Of a stretch of DNA of 64,000 nucleotides, positions 17,781 to 28,222 are shown in pieces; positions within the stretch are counted from its first letter, which is position 1; each line of letters begins with the position of its first letter. The notes below the pieces were generated by a model. It ran no database searches. It had not been told where the DNA came from and saw only the letters and a program-made list of their open reading frames with translations. Origin of the DNA: Spiribacter vilamensis (lineage in GTDB: Bacteria; Pseudomonadota; Gammaproteobacteria; Nitrococcales; Nitrococcaceae); assembly GCF_004217415.1 (NCBI RefSeq), contig NZ_SHLI01000001.1:744001-808000 (forward strand). The letters are read 5' to 3'. A program made the position numbers and the translations under genes.

Positions 17781-20144
17781 ATGGCGGCGGGCAGCTTTGG
17801 GGATACGCTCGCGGCGCTGCTCGCCGGACTCATGCTCGGCGCTCTCACCCCGGTGCAGTTCGCGCCCGGGCTGCTCGTCATCACCCCGTTGCTGCCGTGC
17901 CTGGCACTGTCCGCCGGCGGGCGGTGGCCGGGCTGGGTCGCCGTCGGCGTCGTCGTCGCGCTTATCGGCCAGGCCAGTGCCCTCGAGCGGCGCCCGGACA
18001 TCGATCCCACCGAGTCGGTAGAGGTCGTCGGGCGCGTCGCCTCGCTGCCCGAGCAATCCGACGGTCGCCAGCGTTTCGTACTCCGCCCCGAGCGGATCGA
18101 TGACGATACCGGGCATCTGCCGCGGCGCATCCGGATCAGCCTGTATGCCGATGCACCGGTTATCGCCGCCGGCGAGCGCTGGCGTCTGCCGTTGCGCCTG
18201 CGCCGACCGCGCGGCTTCATGAACCCGGTGCGATTCGATTACGAGAAATGGCTCGCGAGTGAGCATATCGATGCCACGGCCTATATCACCGAGCCCGCGC
18301 AGGCGCAGCGCCTGGCGCCGGCTCGCGGTCTTGTCCACTGGCGCGCCCGACTCTCGCGACACATCGCGCGTTCGAGTGCCACCGAGGGGCCCGGCGCGGC
18401 GCTCCTCAGGGGGCTCGTGACCGGTGATCGGCGCGGGTTCGATGATCGGACCTGGGCGATCCTGCGCGCGAGCGGCACCAGCCACCTGATGGCGATATCG
18501 GGTCTGCACATCGGGCTCGTCGCGGCATTTGGCTACGCCGCGGGCCGCCGGCTGTGGATGCACGCGCGACTCCCCGGGCGACGGGGCCTGACCGCCTCGC
18601 TGGTGGCGGTTGGCGCGGCGCTCGGCTATGCCGCGATGGCCGGTTTCGCACTGCCGACGCTGCGCGCACTCGTGATGTTCACGGTGCTGGCGCTGGCAGG
18701 GCTGTTCGGCCGCCGGGTCACGCCGTGGCGGGTGCTGCCGGTCGCGGCTACCGCCGTTATGCTGATCGATCCGGCAGCCGCGCTGGGCGCCGGGTTCTGG
18801 CTGTCATTCCTCGCCGTTGCCATTATCCTGCTGGCGGTGCGGGGACAGCGCCCGGGGCCGATCGCGGGCCTGTGGCGTATTCAGGTCGCGCTGCTGATCG
18901 GGCTAGCCCCGCTCTCGGGGCTTTTCTTCGGCAGCTGGAGCCCGGCGGGGCTGCTCGTCAATCTGATCGTGCTGCCGCTATTCTCTTTTTTCATCGTGCC
19001 CGCGGCGCTGATCGCAACCTTGGTCAGCCTTGGCCTGCCCGCCGCGGGCGATCCGATCCTGGGGGTGCTCGCCCGGCTGCTCGACGCCCTGATGGCCGCC
19101 GGTGGCCATATGCTCGATGCCGGCGTATCGGACTGGCCTCTCAACCCCGCGGGCGGAGTCACGACCGGGGCGCTGTGCCTGGGCCTGATTCTGCTGCTCT
19201 CACCGCGCGGGACACCCCTTCGCGTTCTGGCCATCCCGCTGATCACCGTCTTTTTCATGGCCCGTCCCGATCCGCTCGACCCTGGCTCGGCCACGATTAC
19301 CTGGCTGGAGGTAGGTCAGGGCAATGCCGCGGTCATCCGGACCCGTGCGCATACCCTGATTGTCGATACCGGACCGGCCTGGTTCGGCGGTGCGAATGCC
19401 GCGGCCTTCTCGTTGATCCCGTTCCTCGAGGCGCGGGGCATTGAGCGCATCGACCGGTTGATCGTGACCCATGCCGATCGCGATCACCGCGGGGGCGTCG
19501 CGGCACTGGACGACGCGGTTGCGATCGATCGCGTCGATGTCGGTGAACCGCTGGCCCGGTTCCCGGAGGCGCGGCGCTGCGAGGCCGGACAGACCTGGCA
19601 GATGGATGGGGTCGGATTCGAGTATCTGTGGCCCGATCACCCCGCTACTGCCAGCGGCAATGCGGCCTCCTGCGTTTTGCGACTCAGCTCGAGCGGCGGT
19701 GATGTGGTTTTTACCGGCGACATCGATCGGGCTATTGAACGCCGCATCGCGCTCCGCATCGAGACGCCGGTGGTGGCCCTCGAGGCCCCGCACCACGGCA
19801 GCCGGACGGGCACTGGCCCGGCACTTCTCGCGGCCGCCGCGCCGGCGCGGGTCATCATCTCCGCGGGCTATCGCAACGCCTATGACATGCCCCACGCGGC
19901 GGTCATCGAGCGTCTGCGCTGTCGCCGGATACCGTTGCATGACACCGGCCTGCAGGGCGCACTGCGGCTCGAGCTCAAAGGCGGGCAATCACCGCGCTGG
20001 CGGGCCTCGCGGGGCCCCGGACGCGGCCTGCTGCACGAGTCCCCGCGGCGCGGGCGCTTTCGGGACGGCCCGCGAATCCATTATGATCGACGACCTTATC
20101 CGGGGGTATCCATGGAGTCGCGCCAGTCAACGTGTGGGAACTGA
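17781..20144 (+). CDS. comEC: DNA internalization-related competence protein ComEC/Rec2
   Basis: ComEC forms the inner-membrane channel for single-stranded DNA during natural transformation. The 787 residues have N-terminal TM segments, an OB-like DUF4131 region (about 70-170), the competence domain with many TM helices (SGTSHLMAISGLHIGLVAA near 230), and a C-terminal metallo-beta-lactamase domain with THADRDHRGG near 563 and APHHGSRTGTG near 669. The last 35 residues are basic and low in conservation, and the end overlaps the exbB start by 13 bases. No other competence gene is present, so transformability cannot be judged from this window. Confidence 0.93.
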   Translation: MAAGSFGDTLAALLAGLMLGALTPVQFAPGLLVITPLLPCLALSAGGRWPGWVAVGVVVALIGQASALERRPDIDPTESVEVVGRVASLPEQSDGRQRFVLRPERIDDDTGHLPRRIRISLYADAPVIAAGERWRLPLRLRRPRGFMNPVRFDYEKWLASEHIDATAYITEPAQAQRLAPARGLVHWRARLSRHIARSSATEGPGAALLRGLVTGDRRGFDDRTWAILRASGTSHLMAISGLHIGLVAAFGYAAGRRLWMHARLPGRRGLTASLVAVGAALGYAAMAGFALPTLRALVMFTVLALAGLFGRRVTPWRVLPVAATAVMLIDPAAALGAGFWLSFLAVAIILLAVRGQRPGPIAGLWRIQVALLIGLAPLSGLFFGSWSPAGLLVNLIVLPLFSFFIVPAALIATLVSLGLPAAGDPILGVLARLLDALMAAGGHMLDAGVSDWPLNPAGGVTTGALCLGLILLLSPRGTPLRVLAIPLITVFFMARPDPLDPGSATITWLEVGQGNAAVIRTRAHTLIVDTGPAWFGGANAAAFSLIPFLEARGIERIDRLIVTHADRDHRGGVAALDDAVAIDRVDVGEPLARFPEARRCEAGQTWQMDGVGFEYLWPDHPATASGNAASCVLRLSSSGGDVVFTGDIDRAIERRIALRIETPVVALEAPHHGSRTGTGPALLAAAAPARVIISAGYRNAYDMPHAAVIERLRCRRIPLHDTGLQGALRLELKGGQSPRWRASRGPGRGLLHESPRRGRFRDGPRIHYDRRPYPGVSMESRQSTCGN

Positions 20145-20755
20145 TCGGTACCGGTGGTTGGGTCATGGCCCCCATCATCTTCTCGTCCATCCTTGCCATC
20201 GCGATCATCGTCGAGCGCGTCTGGATACTGCGAAGCCAGCGGGTGGCCCCGGCGGATCTCGTCCCCGAGGTATGGCGACTGGTGGCGACCGATGCGCTGG
20301 GCCCGGTCAATCTGCGCCGCCTGCGGGCAGGATCGCCGCTGGGGCGGGTGATCGCCGCCGGCGTCAGCCATGCAAACGGCCCGCGATCGGCGATGCTCGA
20401 GCGCATCGAGGAGACTGGCCGCGTCGAGGCCATGCAGCTCGAGCGCCATCTCAATACACTGGGGACCATCGCAGCGGTTACCCCTCTGCTGGGTCTCCTC
20501 GGGACGGTGATCGGTATGATCGATGTATTCAGCACCATCAACGCCGAGGGCCTGGGTGGTAACCGGGCCCTGGCCGGCGGCATCGGCGAGGCGCTGATCA
20601 CCACCGGGGCCGGACTGACCGTGGCGATCCCGAGTGTTGCGGCGCACCGCTACCTGCGCGGTCGTGCCAACCGATTGGTCGTGGCCATCGAGCGCGAGGC
20701 ACTGAAGCTCGCCGATGTGCTTGCCCGCAACACGACTACGGTGAGCCGGGCATGA
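20132..20755 (+). CDS. exbB: MotA/TolQ/ExbB proton channel family protein
   Basis: A cytoplasmic-membrane proton channel subunit that energises TonB/TolA-type partners. The 207 residues have TM1 at 10-30 (GGWVMAPIIFSSILAIAIIV), a cytoplasmic loop, and TM2/TM3 with LGTIAAVTPLLGLLGTVIGM and the conserved ITTGAGLTVAIPS. The most likely start is the GTG at 20132. It is followed by exbD with a four-base overlap. The pair sits just ahead of msbA-lpxK, an arrangement seen in several gammaproteobacteria; no tonB or tolA is nearby, so the partner is unknown. Confidence 0.9.
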   Translation: MWELIGTGGWVMAPIIFSSILAIAIIVERVWILRSQRVAPADLVPEVWRLVATDALGPVNLRRLRAGSPLGRVIAAGVSHANGPRSAMLERIEETGRVEAMQLERHLNTLGTIAAVTPLLGLLGTVIGMIDVFSTINAEGLGGNRALAGGIGEALITTGAGLTVAIPSVAAHRYLRGRANRLVVAIEREALKLADVLARNTTTVSRA

Positions 20756-21174
20756 GACTGAGCGACCGTGAGCCCGAGGCCCCCGAGATCAATCTCACCC
20801 CCCTCATCGATGTCGTGTTCCTCATGCTGGTGTTTTTCGTTGTCACCACCACGTTTACGGACCGCGAGGCACTCGAGATCACCTTGCCGGTGGCAGAGAC
20901 CGGCGAGCCCGTGCCGACCGCGCCCGTGGAGATCGTGATCGGTGCCGGAGGTGATCTGCGTATCGACGGAACACCCATCGCCGACACGGCGACGGCGCTT
21001 CGCCGCGCACTGGCATCGGCTCGCGCCGAGCAACCGGCGGCCACCGAGCGCCTGCTCATCCGCGCGGATCGTACCGTCTCGCATGGACGGGTGCTGCGGG
21101 TAATGGACCAGGCGGGTCGGGCCGGCTTTGCGAATGTCAGCATCGCCACTACCGGGCAGGTCGGGAAACCATGA
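20752..21174 (+). CDS. exbD: ExbD/TolR biopolymer transport protein
   Basis: The partner of the ExbB-type channel: one TM helix and a periplasmic domain. The 140 residues start with a short cytoplasmic tail (PEAPEINLTPLIDVVFLML). The TM segment carries the essential proton-path Asp in PLIDVVFLMLVFFVV (about 18-32), and the C-terminal TolR domain has LIRADRTVSHGRVLRVMDQ. It overlaps exbB by four bases and msbA by four bases, so all three are probably translated from one message. Confidence 0.9.
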   Translation: MRLSDREPEAPEINLTPLIDVVFLMLVFFVVTTTFTDREALEITLPVAETGEPVPTAPVEIVIGAGGDLRIDGTPIADTATALRRALASARAEQPAATERLLIRADRTVSHGRVLRVMDQAGRAGFANVSIATTGQVGKP

Positions 21175-22955
21175 GCCGATCATCCAGCGGCATGCAGGCG
21201 GCCACGGGGATGCAGATCTACCGCCGCCTGATCGCCTATGTCCTCGTCTACTGGCGCGTCGCGGTGGTGGCCGTGGCGGGCATGCTGGTTACCGGGGCAA
21301 GCGAGGCCGGGTTTGCATGGCTTGTCAAACCCATGCTCGATTCAGGCTTTGTCGAACGCGATCCGGCGGTGTTGCAGCTGATTCCGCTCGGCGTGCTTGC
21401 CATTTTCCTGGTGCGGGGAATCAGCAGTTTCGCCGCCCAGTACAGCACGGCGTGGATCAGTCGCCGGGTGATCGCCCGGCTGCGCGGCGAGGTGTTTGCG
21501 CGGCTGCTGACGCTGCCGCGGCGCTATTTCGATGACATCTCCTCGGGCATGTTGCTCTCGCGACTGACCTATAACGTCGAGCAGGTGGCCCAGGCCGGCA
21601 CCAATGCCATGGTGATCATCATCCGCGACAGCGCGACGGTGTTCTTCCTGCTCGCTTACATGGCCTGGCTCAGCTGGTCGCTGACGCTCACCTTCATGCT
21701 GCTCGGGCCGGTAGTAATCGGTGTCGTGCTCTATGTCAGCAAGCGTTTCCGACGCCTCAGTCATACCATCCAGCAATCGGTGGGCAGTATCGCCTACGTC
21801 GCCGAGGAGGCGATCGAGGGCAGTGACGAGGTGCGCATGCACGGCGCGCAGCGGGTCGAGCAGGCACGCTTCGAGACCGCCAACCAGCGCAACATCGACC
21901 AGTTCATGAAGTTCGCCAGCACACAGGCCCTGAGCACGCCGGTGGTGCAGTTCTGCGCGGCACTGGCGCTCTCCATCGTGGTCTGGCTGGCGACCTCGCA
22001 GGGCAGTGTCACGTCGGTCAGCGTGGGGACGTTCGTCTCGTTCATCACCGCGATGATGCTGTTGCTACAGCCACTCAAGCGGCTCACCCGCGTCCATGCC
22101 GAGATACAGCGCGGCATCGCCGCCGGCGAGAGCATATTCGAGATTATCGATGAGCCGCCCGAGACCGACAACGGCGAGTACGCGCCGGAACGTGTTGGCG
22201 GGCAGATCTCGTTCCGCGATGTGTGCTTCGCCTATGACACGGGTACCGCGGCCGTACTCGATGCCATCAATCTGGATATCCCCGCAGGCGAGACCGTCGC
22301 CATAGTGGGGCGCTCCGGGAGCGGCAAGACCACACTGGTCAACCTGCTGCCCCGCTTCTATGAACCGACGGCCGGCGAGATCCGTCTCGATGGCGTCGCG
22401 CTCGCGGACTATCGGCTGGACGCCCTGCGGCGACAGCTCGCGCTGGTGGGACAGCAAGTGGTTCTGTTCAATACCACCATTGCCGAGAACATCGCCTACG
22501 GTAAGGATCCGATGCCGTCGCGCGAGGCGATCGTCGCCGCGGCGGAAGCGGCCAACGCCCGGGATTTCATCGATGCGCTGCCGTCCGGGTTCGAGACCCT
22601 CATCGGCGCCGACGGCGTGCAACTCTCCGGCGGCCAGCGCCAGCGCCTCGCGATCGCCCGGGCGCTGCTCAAGGACGCACCGGTGCTGATTCTCGACGAG
22701 GCCACCTCGGCGCTCGACTCGGAGTCGGAACAGCACATCCAGTCGGCGCTCGAGCGCCTGATTCGTGGCCGCACGACCCTGGTCATTGCCCATCGGCTTT
22801 CGACCATCGAGCGCGCCGATCGTATCGTCGTACTCGATGCGGGCCGAGTGGTGGAGCAGGGCACGCATGCCGAACTGATCGCGAGCCGCGGGCACTACGC
22901 GGCGCTGCATCGCCTGCAATTCCGCAGCGAGTGGTCGCAGGCGGACGATGACTAG
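21171..22955 (+). CDS. msbA: Lipid A export ATP-binding/permease protein MsbA
   Basis: MsbA flips lipid A-core across the inner membrane. The 594-residue half transporter has a six-helix exporter domain (about 20-330) with FDDISSGMLLSRLTYNVEQV, a coupling region characteristic of MsbA. The nucleotide-binding domain follows: Walker A GRSGSGKTTLVNLLPRF near residue 381, signature LSGGQRQRLAIARALL near 484, Walker B VLILDEATSALD near 505, and the switch His in VIAHRLSTIE. The length is close to E. coli MsbA (582). It overlaps exbD and lpxK, which supports the lipid A assignment. Confidence 0.94.
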   Translation: MSRSSSGMQAATGMQIYRRLIAYVLVYWRVAVVAVAGMLVTGASEAGFAWLVKPMLDSGFVERDPAVLQLIPLGVLAIFLVRGISSFAAQYSTAWISRRVIARLRGEVFARLLTLPRRYFDDISSGMLLSRLTYNVEQVAQAGTNAMVIIIRDSATVFFLLAYMAWLSWSLTLTFMLLGPVVIGVVLYVSKRFRRLSHTIQQSVGSIAYVAEEAIEGSDEVRMHGAQRVEQARFETANQRNIDQFMKFASTQALSTPVVQFCAALALSIVVWLATSQGSVTSVSVGTFVSFITAMMLLLQPLKRLTRVHAEIQRGIAAGESIFEIIDEPPETDNGEYAPERVGGQISFRDVCFAYDTGTAAVLDAINLDIPAGETVAIVGRSGSGKTTLVNLLPRFYEPTAGEIRLDGVALADYRLDALRRQLALVGQQVVLFNTTIAENIAYGKDPMPSREAIVAAAEAANARDFIDALPSGFETLIGADGVQLSGGQRQRLAIARALLKDAPVLILDEATSALDSESEQHIQSALERLIRGRTTLVIAHRLSTIERADRIVVLDAGRVVEQGTHAELIASRGHYAALHRLQFRSEWSQADDD

Positions 22956-23940
22956 GCACTGGCCCGGCTTCTGGGCCGATAATGGTGTACTCGCTCGGCT
23001 GCTCGGGCCGGTGGAGTGGCTCTTCCGCTGCATTGCCTCATCCCGCCGCCGTCGACTCGAGCCGATCGCGCGGGCGATGCCGGCACCGGTGGTCGTGGTC
23101 GGCAACCTCGCCGTGGGCGGTAGCGGCAAGACTCCGCTGGTGATCTGGCTGGTCGCGGCCGCCGCGGCGCGCGGCTGGCGGCCCGGCGTGGTATTACGGG
23201 GATACGGCGGCCGCGCTCGCGGGATAACGGCGGTGACGGGCGATAGCGATCCCGCCGCGGTGGGCGACGAGGCGGTCCTCATCGCAAAGCGTACCGGGTA
23301 CCCGGTAATGACGGGGCGCGACCGGGCCGCGGCCGCCGATGCCCTGGTCGCCACCGGCGACGTTGACCTGGTGATCAGTGATGACGGCCTGCAGCATTAT
23401 CGTCTGGCACGCGATGTCGAAATCGTCGTGGTGGACGCGCGGCGCGGTCATGGCAACGCTCGCTGTCTGCCCGCCGGGCCGCTCCGCGAACCGCCGTCCC
23501 GGCTTGCGGAGGTCGACGCCGTGATCGGCCACGGCGGCGCAGTGGATGAGAATGGGTACCGCTTCATGCTGATTCCCGGTGACCTCCGGCCTGTCACTGA
23601 CTCGGCGCCGGCAGCGCCCGCCAGTGGCGACCGTGTGCACGCCGTGGCGGGGATCGGGCATCCCGAGCGCTTTTTCGATGTCCTGCGCGCGATGGGTCTC
23701 GAAGTGGTCGCGCACCCGTTGGGTGATCATCACCGATACCGGGCAGGTGATTTGCGGTTCGGCGATGACGCCGCCGTGGTCATGACCGAAAAGGATGCCG
23801 TCAAATGCCGCGCAATCGCCCCGCAGGCGAGCTGGTATCTGCCGGTGGCCGCACAACCCGATCATCCATCGGCCCGGTGTCTGGAAGGACTGCTCGATCG
23901 GGCGCAACAACGCTTCAATAACCGAAAGGGGACTTCATGA
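22948..23940 (+). CDS. lpxK: Tetraacyldisaccharide 4'-kinase
   Basis: LpxK phosphorylates the 4' position of the lipid A precursor at the inner membrane. The 330 residues include the P-loop region VGNLAVGGSGKTPLVIWL (about 51-68), an N-terminal hydrophobic anchor helix, VISDDGLQHYRLARDVEIV, and C-terminal DHHRYRAGD. The gene overlaps msbA by eight bases and kdsB by four. In many relatives a small Trm112/YcaR-type gene lies between lpxK and kdsB; it is missing here. Confidence 0.94.
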   Translation: MTRHWPGFWADNGVLARLLGPVEWLFRCIASSRRRRLEPIARAMPAPVVVVGNLAVGGSGKTPLVIWLVAAAAARGWRPGVVLRGYGGRARGITAVTGDSDPAAVGDEAVLIAKRTGYPVMTGRDRAAAADALVATGDVDLVISDDGLQHYRLARDVEIVVVDARRGHGNARCLPAGPLREPPSRLAEVDAVIGHGGAVDENGYRFMLIPGDLRPVTDSAPAAPASGDRVHAVAGIGHPERFFDVLRAMGLEVVAHPLGDHHRYRAGDLRFGDDAAVVMTEKDAVKCRAIAPQASWYLPVAAQPDHPSARCLEGLLDRAQQRFNNRKGTS

Positions 23941-24704
23941 CCGGCTTTACCGTTGTGATTCCAGCCCGCTATGCCTCCACCCGCTTGCCCGGCAAACCGC
24001 TGCTCCCGCTCGGGGGTCGGCCGGTGATCGAGCATGTCTGGCGGCGGGCGATCGAGAGCGGCGCCGAGCGGGTGATTGTTGCAACGGATCATGAGGCGAT
24101 TGCCGACCGCGTCAGCGCCTTTGGTGCCGAATGCTGCATCACGGCGCCGCACCACGCGAGCGGCACCGAGCGCATCGCCGAGGTGGTCGGATTGCACGGG
24201 TTTGCCACGGATGCCGTTGTCGTGAATCTCCAGGGCGATGAGCCGCTCATGCCGCCCGCCCTGCTGGCCCAGGTGGCGGAGACGCTGGCATCGACACCGG
24301 TCGCCTCGATGGCGACCCTCGCCACACCGATCGCGGATGGCGATGAACTGCATGATCCACACGCGGTCAAGCTGGTCACCGATCACAACGGCCGGGCGCT
24401 TTATTTCAGCCGCGCCGCCATTCCCCGCGATCGGGAAGGGACGAGCGAGATGGTCCATGCCATTGCCCGCCGGCATCTCGGGATCTATGCCTATCGGGCG
24501 GGATTCCTGCTCGATTATCCGGCGTTGCCACCGAGCCCGCTCGAGCGGATCGAGCAGCTCGAGCAGCTGCGGGCACTGCAGGCCGGAATCCACATCCAGG
24601 TCGCCGATGCCGGAGAGCGTCCCGGGCCCGGTATCGACACCGCTGCGGACCTTGCGATGGCCGAAGCCGCCATCGGTCCCGAATCACATCAGGAGAGTAG
24701 GTAA
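23937..24704 (+). CDS. kdsB: 3-deoxy-manno-octulosonate cytidylyltransferase
   Basis: KdsB makes CMP-Kdo for lipopolysaccharide inner core synthesis. The 255 residues begin MTGFTVVIPARYASTRLPGK, the nucleotidyltransferase signature. IVATDHEAIAD, VVNLQGDEPLMPP (metal-binding Asp) and FSRAAIPRDREG follow, with HLGIYAYRAGFL and IEQLEQLRAL near the C-terminus. The length matches the family. It completes the run msbA-lpxK-kdsB and overlaps the tyrosine phosphatase gene by one base. Confidence 0.95.
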   Translation: MTGFTVVIPARYASTRLPGKPLLPLGGRPVIEHVWRRAIESGAERVIVATDHEAIADRVSAFGAECCITAPHHASGTERIAEVVGLHGFATDAVVVNLQGDEPLMPPALLAQVAETLASTPVASMATLATPIADGDELHDPHAVKLVTDHNGRALYFSRAAIPRDREGTSEMVHAIARRHLGIYAYRAGFLLDYPALPPSPLERIEQLEQLRALQAGIHIQVADAGERPGPGIDTAADLAMAEAAIGPESHQESR

Positions 24705-25180
24705 TGACGCGAGTACTGTTCGTCTGCATGGGTAATATCTGTCGCTCCCCCATCGCCGAGGGGATTTTCCGTGAGCGGCTGCGTGTCGAGGGACTGACCG
24801 AACAGGTGTCCACGGACTCCGCCGGCACTCATGACTACCACGTTGGAAGGGCGCCGGATCGACGCGCGCAGGCGATGATGGCGCAGGAGGGTATCGATAT
24901 CAGCGACCTGCGTGCCCGGCAGGTGGACGGCTTCGATTTCGAATTCTTCGACTACGTCCTGGCAATGGACGAGGGCAATTACGAGTGGCTTCGGGCTGAG
25001 GCACCCAGTGACTACCAGGCAAAGATCCAGCCGATGCTGAGCTTCGCGGCGTCACCGGGAGTCCACTGGGTGCCGGATCCCTACTTCGGTGGCGATTCAG
25101 GCTTTCGCAGCGTCTACGAACTCATCGATGACGCCGCGAATGGCCTGCTCGACAGCGTGCGTCGCCGGATAACCGACTAA
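24704..25180 (+). CDS. Low molecular weight protein-tyrosine phosphatase
   Basis: A cytoplasmic phosphatase of the arsenate-reductase-like LMW fold. The 158 residues contain the P-loop [20 protein letters not shown] with nucleophile Cys at residue 9, [20 protein letters not shown], and the general acid in [23 protein letters not shown] stretch directly precedes the ATG. It may act on tyrosine kinases linked to exopolysaccharide, but no such kinase is nearby. The gene converges on rne, with overlapping stop codons. Confidence 0.92.
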   Translation: MTRVLFVCMGNICRSPIAEGIFRERLRVEGLTEQVSTDSAGTHDYHVGRAPDRRAQAMMAQEGIDISDLRARQVDGFDFEFFDYVLAMDEGNYEWLRAEAPSDYQAKIQPMLSFAASPGVHWVPDPYFGGDSGFRSVYELIDDAANGLLDSVRRRITD

Positions 25181-27840
25181 TCCGTCTCCTCTGACGGCAG
25201 ACGGGGGCGCCCCGACCAGCGGCGCGGGTCACCCTCCGGTGTCACGGACGCCGGTGCCGCCGACTCGGGGGCCGCCGAGGACTCGTCGGTCTTCCCGGTC
25301 TTGCGGGGACGACCGCCGCCCGATCGTGAGCGGCGCCGCTGGGGCTTTTCCTTCTCCGGTTCGGGCTCAGGCGTCTGTTGAGCCTCGGGCTCGGGCTCTT
25401 GCTCGGGCTCTGGCCGGGGCTCGGGTGACGGCTTTTTCGCCGGCTCCGCCGGGGCTTGATCGGCAGGTGCCGCCTCGGTCTCCGCGGTCGCGTCAACGCC
25501 GTTTTCGTCGCCACCCTTGCCATTGCCGCCGCCGCGACGCCGACGACGGCCACCCCGGCGGCCACGCCGGCTGCGATTGCCGTTAGCGGCGTTCTCACCG
25601 TTGGACTCATCCCCGTCATCGACCGGCTCGACGGGCTCGGTGTCGTTGCCGGATGTCGTCCCCCGCGTCTCGTCCTCAGGCACGGACTCCGGTTTCGGCT
25701 CGGCCTTTTCCGTATCCTTGCTCTTGTCTTTCTTCTTTCCGGAAGGCTTCGACTTGCCCTTGCGCTTTTCGCTGCTTCGCGATTCCTCCGAACCCGATGC
25801 CCCGGAATCAGCCGTGGTCACAGGGGCCTCGTCGTTCGCTACTGACGCGTCGGTGGCGGAGTCAGCAGATGCGGTATCGGCGCCGGTGGCGCGATTGCGA
25901 CGCTGGCCGCCACGACGATTGCCCTGATTACCGCTGCCGCTGCGCCGCCGGCGACCGTTACCACTGCGCGACCGTGACGACGACTCGTCCGACGAATCGC
26001 CATCGCTTGCACCGGTCTGCGCATCCGAGGTCGTCCGCGCCGTGGACGAATACATCGGTGAGTCACGCGTGGCGTTGTCGTCGCCGCTGACGAGACGTTT
26101 CAGCCAGCCGATCAGTCCCGGCGCGCGGGGGGTGTCGCGCTCGTTTCCGGTCGCGACCGGCGATGCCGGTGCGGATGCCGGCGCGGGCGTCGGTGTCGGT
26201 TCCGGTGTCGCGGGCTGGCTGGGGGCCGGGGCGGGGCGACCGGCACTCACGCTGCTGACGGCCGGCCGCTCGGCCTGGGGCCGTTCGGCCGTGAGAAGCT
26301 CCTCGGCCCGGCTCGGTGCGGTCTCTGCCGTTCCCATCTGGTAACTGGTGCCAGTCTCCGTTTCCTCGTCGCTGCGCACTCGCTCGAGCTCGTAGTGTGG
26401 CGTCTCGAGATTGCGGTTGGGGATGAGGATCACCCCGATGCCGTTGCGCGCCTCGATGGTCTCGAGGATGCCGCGTTTTTCATTGAGCAGGAAAGTCGCG
26501 ACATCGACCGGCAGCTGGGCAACCACCTTCCCGGTCTTGTCCTTCATCGCCTCTTCTTCGATGATCCGCAGCACCGACAGGGCGAGGGACTCGACGCTGC
26601 GCACGGTGCCCTGGCCACTGCAGCGGCTGCAGACCTCGAGCGCCGATTCCCCGAGCGACGAGCGCAGACGCTGACGGGACATCTCCAGCAGCCCGAACCG
26701 CGAGATACGGCCCAGCTGGACGCGGGCACGGTCCTGCTTGACGGCGTCACGAACGCAGTTCTCCACCTCGCGCTGGTTGCGATTGGGCCCCATGTCGATG
26801 AAGTCGATGACGATCAGTCCGCCGAGATCGCGCAGCCGCAGCTGCCGGGCGATCTCCTCGGCGGCCTCGAGGTTGGTCTTGAGCGCCGTCTCCTCGATAT
26901 CGGCGCCCTTGGTCGCCCGCGCCGAGTTGATATCGATGGACACCAGGGCCTCGGTGTGGTCGATGACGATGACGCCGCCACTAGGCAGACGGACCTCTCG
27001 CTGGAAGGCCGACTCGATCTGGCTTTCGATCTGGTAGCGGCTGAACAGGGGGACCTTGTCGTCGTAGAACTTGAGCTTCTGCAGGTTGTGCGGCATTACC
27101 TGTTCGACGAATTCCCGGGCGCGCTCGTAGATCTCACGATCGTCGATCAGGATTTCGCCGATATCCGCGCGCAGGTAGTCCCGCAGGGCCCGAATGATGA
27201 CGTTGCTTTCCTGGTAGATCAGGAAGGGCGCCGACTTGGTCTCTGCGGCCTTCTGGACCGCCGTCCAGAGGTTGCGCAGGTAATCGAGATCCCACTGCAG
27301 CTCCTCGGCGTTACGACCGACACCTGCCGTGCGCACGATCAGCCCCATGCCGTCAGGCACCTCGAGAGTCTTCAGCGCATCGCGAATCTCGTTGCGCTCG
27401 TTGCCCTCGATCCGCCGCGAGACGCCGCCGGCGCGGGGGTTGTTGGGCATCAGCACCAGGTAGCGGCCGGCAAGACTGACAAACGTGGTCAGCGCCGCGC
27501 CCTTCGTCCCGCGCTCTTCCTTTTCGACCTGGACGACGACCTCGCGGCCCTCGGTAACGACATCGGCAATGGAGACACTGCCGGGGTCGATGTCGTCGCC
27601 ACCGTCAAAGTATTCCGGCGCGATTTCCTTGAATGGCAGGAAACCGTGTCGTTCGGCACCGTACTGGACGAACGCCGCCTCGAGACTGGGCTCGACGCGG
27701 GTGATCCGTCCCTTGTAGATATTGGCTTTCTTACGCTCGCGCGCAGGGGTTTCGATATCGAGGTCGTAGAGGGACTGGCCATCGACCAGTGCAACGCGCA
27801 GCTCCTCGGGCTGGGTTGCGTTGACGAGCATTCTCTTCAT
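25177..27840 (-). CDS. rne: Ribonuclease E
   Basis: RNase E initiates mRNA decay and processes rRNA and tRNA, and scaffolds the degradosome. The 887 residues start [20 protein letters not shown]. An S1 domain (about 35-120), the catalytic core with [13 protein letters not shown] and [12 protein letters not shown] (the two metal-binding Asp regions) and the zinc-link CSRCSGQG near 405 follow. From about residue 500 the tail is low-complexity, with Pro/Thr/Ala repeats, Arg-rich tracts ([13 protein letters not shown]) and acidic Glu/Pro stretches, as expected of the disordered degradosome scaffold. I chose the ATG at 27840; upstream in-frame codons are in the leader. It is divergent from rluC. 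Confidence 0.95.
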   Translation of the reverse strand: MKRMLVNATQPEELRVALVDGQSLYDLDIETPARERKKANIYKGRITRVEPSLEAAFVQYGAERHGFLPFKEIAPEYFDGGDDIDPGSVSIADVVTEGREVVVQVEKEERGTKGAALTTFVSLAGRYLVLMPNNPRAGGVSRRIEGNERNEIRDALKTLEVPDGMGLIVRTAGVGRNAEELQWDLDYLRNLWTAVQKAAETKSAPFLIYQESNVIIRALRDYLRADIGEILIDDREIYERAREFVEQVMPHNLQKLKFYDDKVPLFSRYQIESQIESAFQREVRLPSGGVIVIDHTEALVSIDINSARATKGADIEETALKTNLEAAEEIARQLRLRDLGGLIVIDFIDMGPNRNQREVENCVRDAVKQDRARVQLGRISRFGLLEMSRQRLRSSLGESALEVCSRCSGQGTVRSVESLALSVLRIIEEEAMKDKTGKVVAQLPVDVATFLLNEKRGILETIEARNGIGVILIPNRNLETPHYELERVRSDEETETGTSYQMGTAETAPSRAEELLTAERPQAERPAVSSVSAGRPAPAPSQPATPEPTPTPAPASAPASPVATGNERDTPRAPGLIGWLKRLVSGDDNATRDSPMYSSTARTTSDAQTGASDGDSSDESSSRSRSGNGRRRRSGSGNQGNRRGGQRRNRATGADTASADSATDASVANDEAPVTTADSGASGSEESRSSEKRKGKSKPSGKKKDKSKDTEKAEPKPESVPEDETRGTTSGNDTEPVEPVDDGDESNGENAANGNRSRRGRRGGRRRRRGGGNGKGGDENGVDATAETEAAPADQAPAEPAKKPSPEPRPEPEQEPEPEAQQTPEPEPEKEKPQRRRSRSGGGRPRKTGKTDESSAAPESAAPASVTPEGDPRRWSGRPRLPSEETD

Positions 27841-28222
27841 GCCGAATTCGTCTCCGGCGCCCCTCCGTGGCGTCCGCACACGCGCATAGCTGGCCGGCGC
27901 AGCGCCAGAGGAAACTGGCGAGCGTCAACGGCAGGCAGCTGATACGCGGGATCAATAGACCCATCATGGGGTGTCCATCTGCGGGCGCCCGGCGAGGCGC
28001 GTTGTTGGGTTGATTGTTTTGTTCCATCGGACGCCAGCCGCTTGCCGCCGCCCACTCAGCATTCTTTTCCACCCTGCGGGGAGCGCACCGTCTCGCGCCT
28101 CTCTCACCTGCCAGAGCAGTTACAGCATAGCAATCTGCCGCCAAGGCGTCCAAAAAGCCCCGGGATCTGTGGCAATCTTGGTGGCTGATCAACAACGGAG
28201 AGCCCCATTGGCGGGACCCAGC
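27841..28222. promoter_or_regulatory. rne leader and divergent rne/rluC control region
   Basis: This 382-base non-coding stretch separates the rne start from the rluC start. In E. coli the same divergent pair shares such a region, and the long rne 5' leader folds into hairpins through which RNase E regulates its own mRNA; a similar role here is inferred. Several GC-rich inverted segments are visible on the rne strand, and a TATGCT box lies near 28127 on that strand. ORFs that cross this stretch lack good ribosome-binding sites and I do not treat them as genes. Confidence 0.5.

Noticed and set aside
25190-26200. Repetitive Pro/Glu/Arg-coding DNA that could look like a repeat array
   Set aside because: It is the low-complexity, disordered tail of RNase E, in frame with the catalytic core, with no regular repeat unit or spacers; not CRISPR.
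26395-27942. A 515-codon open frame on the plus strand opposite rne
   Set aside because: Antisense shadow of the conserved RNase E core.
27960-28040. Minus-strand ORF starting MEQNNQPNNAPRR in the rne leader as a leader peptide
   Set aside because: No ribosome-binding site precedes the ATG, and the frame runs into the rne coding region without family-like sequence.
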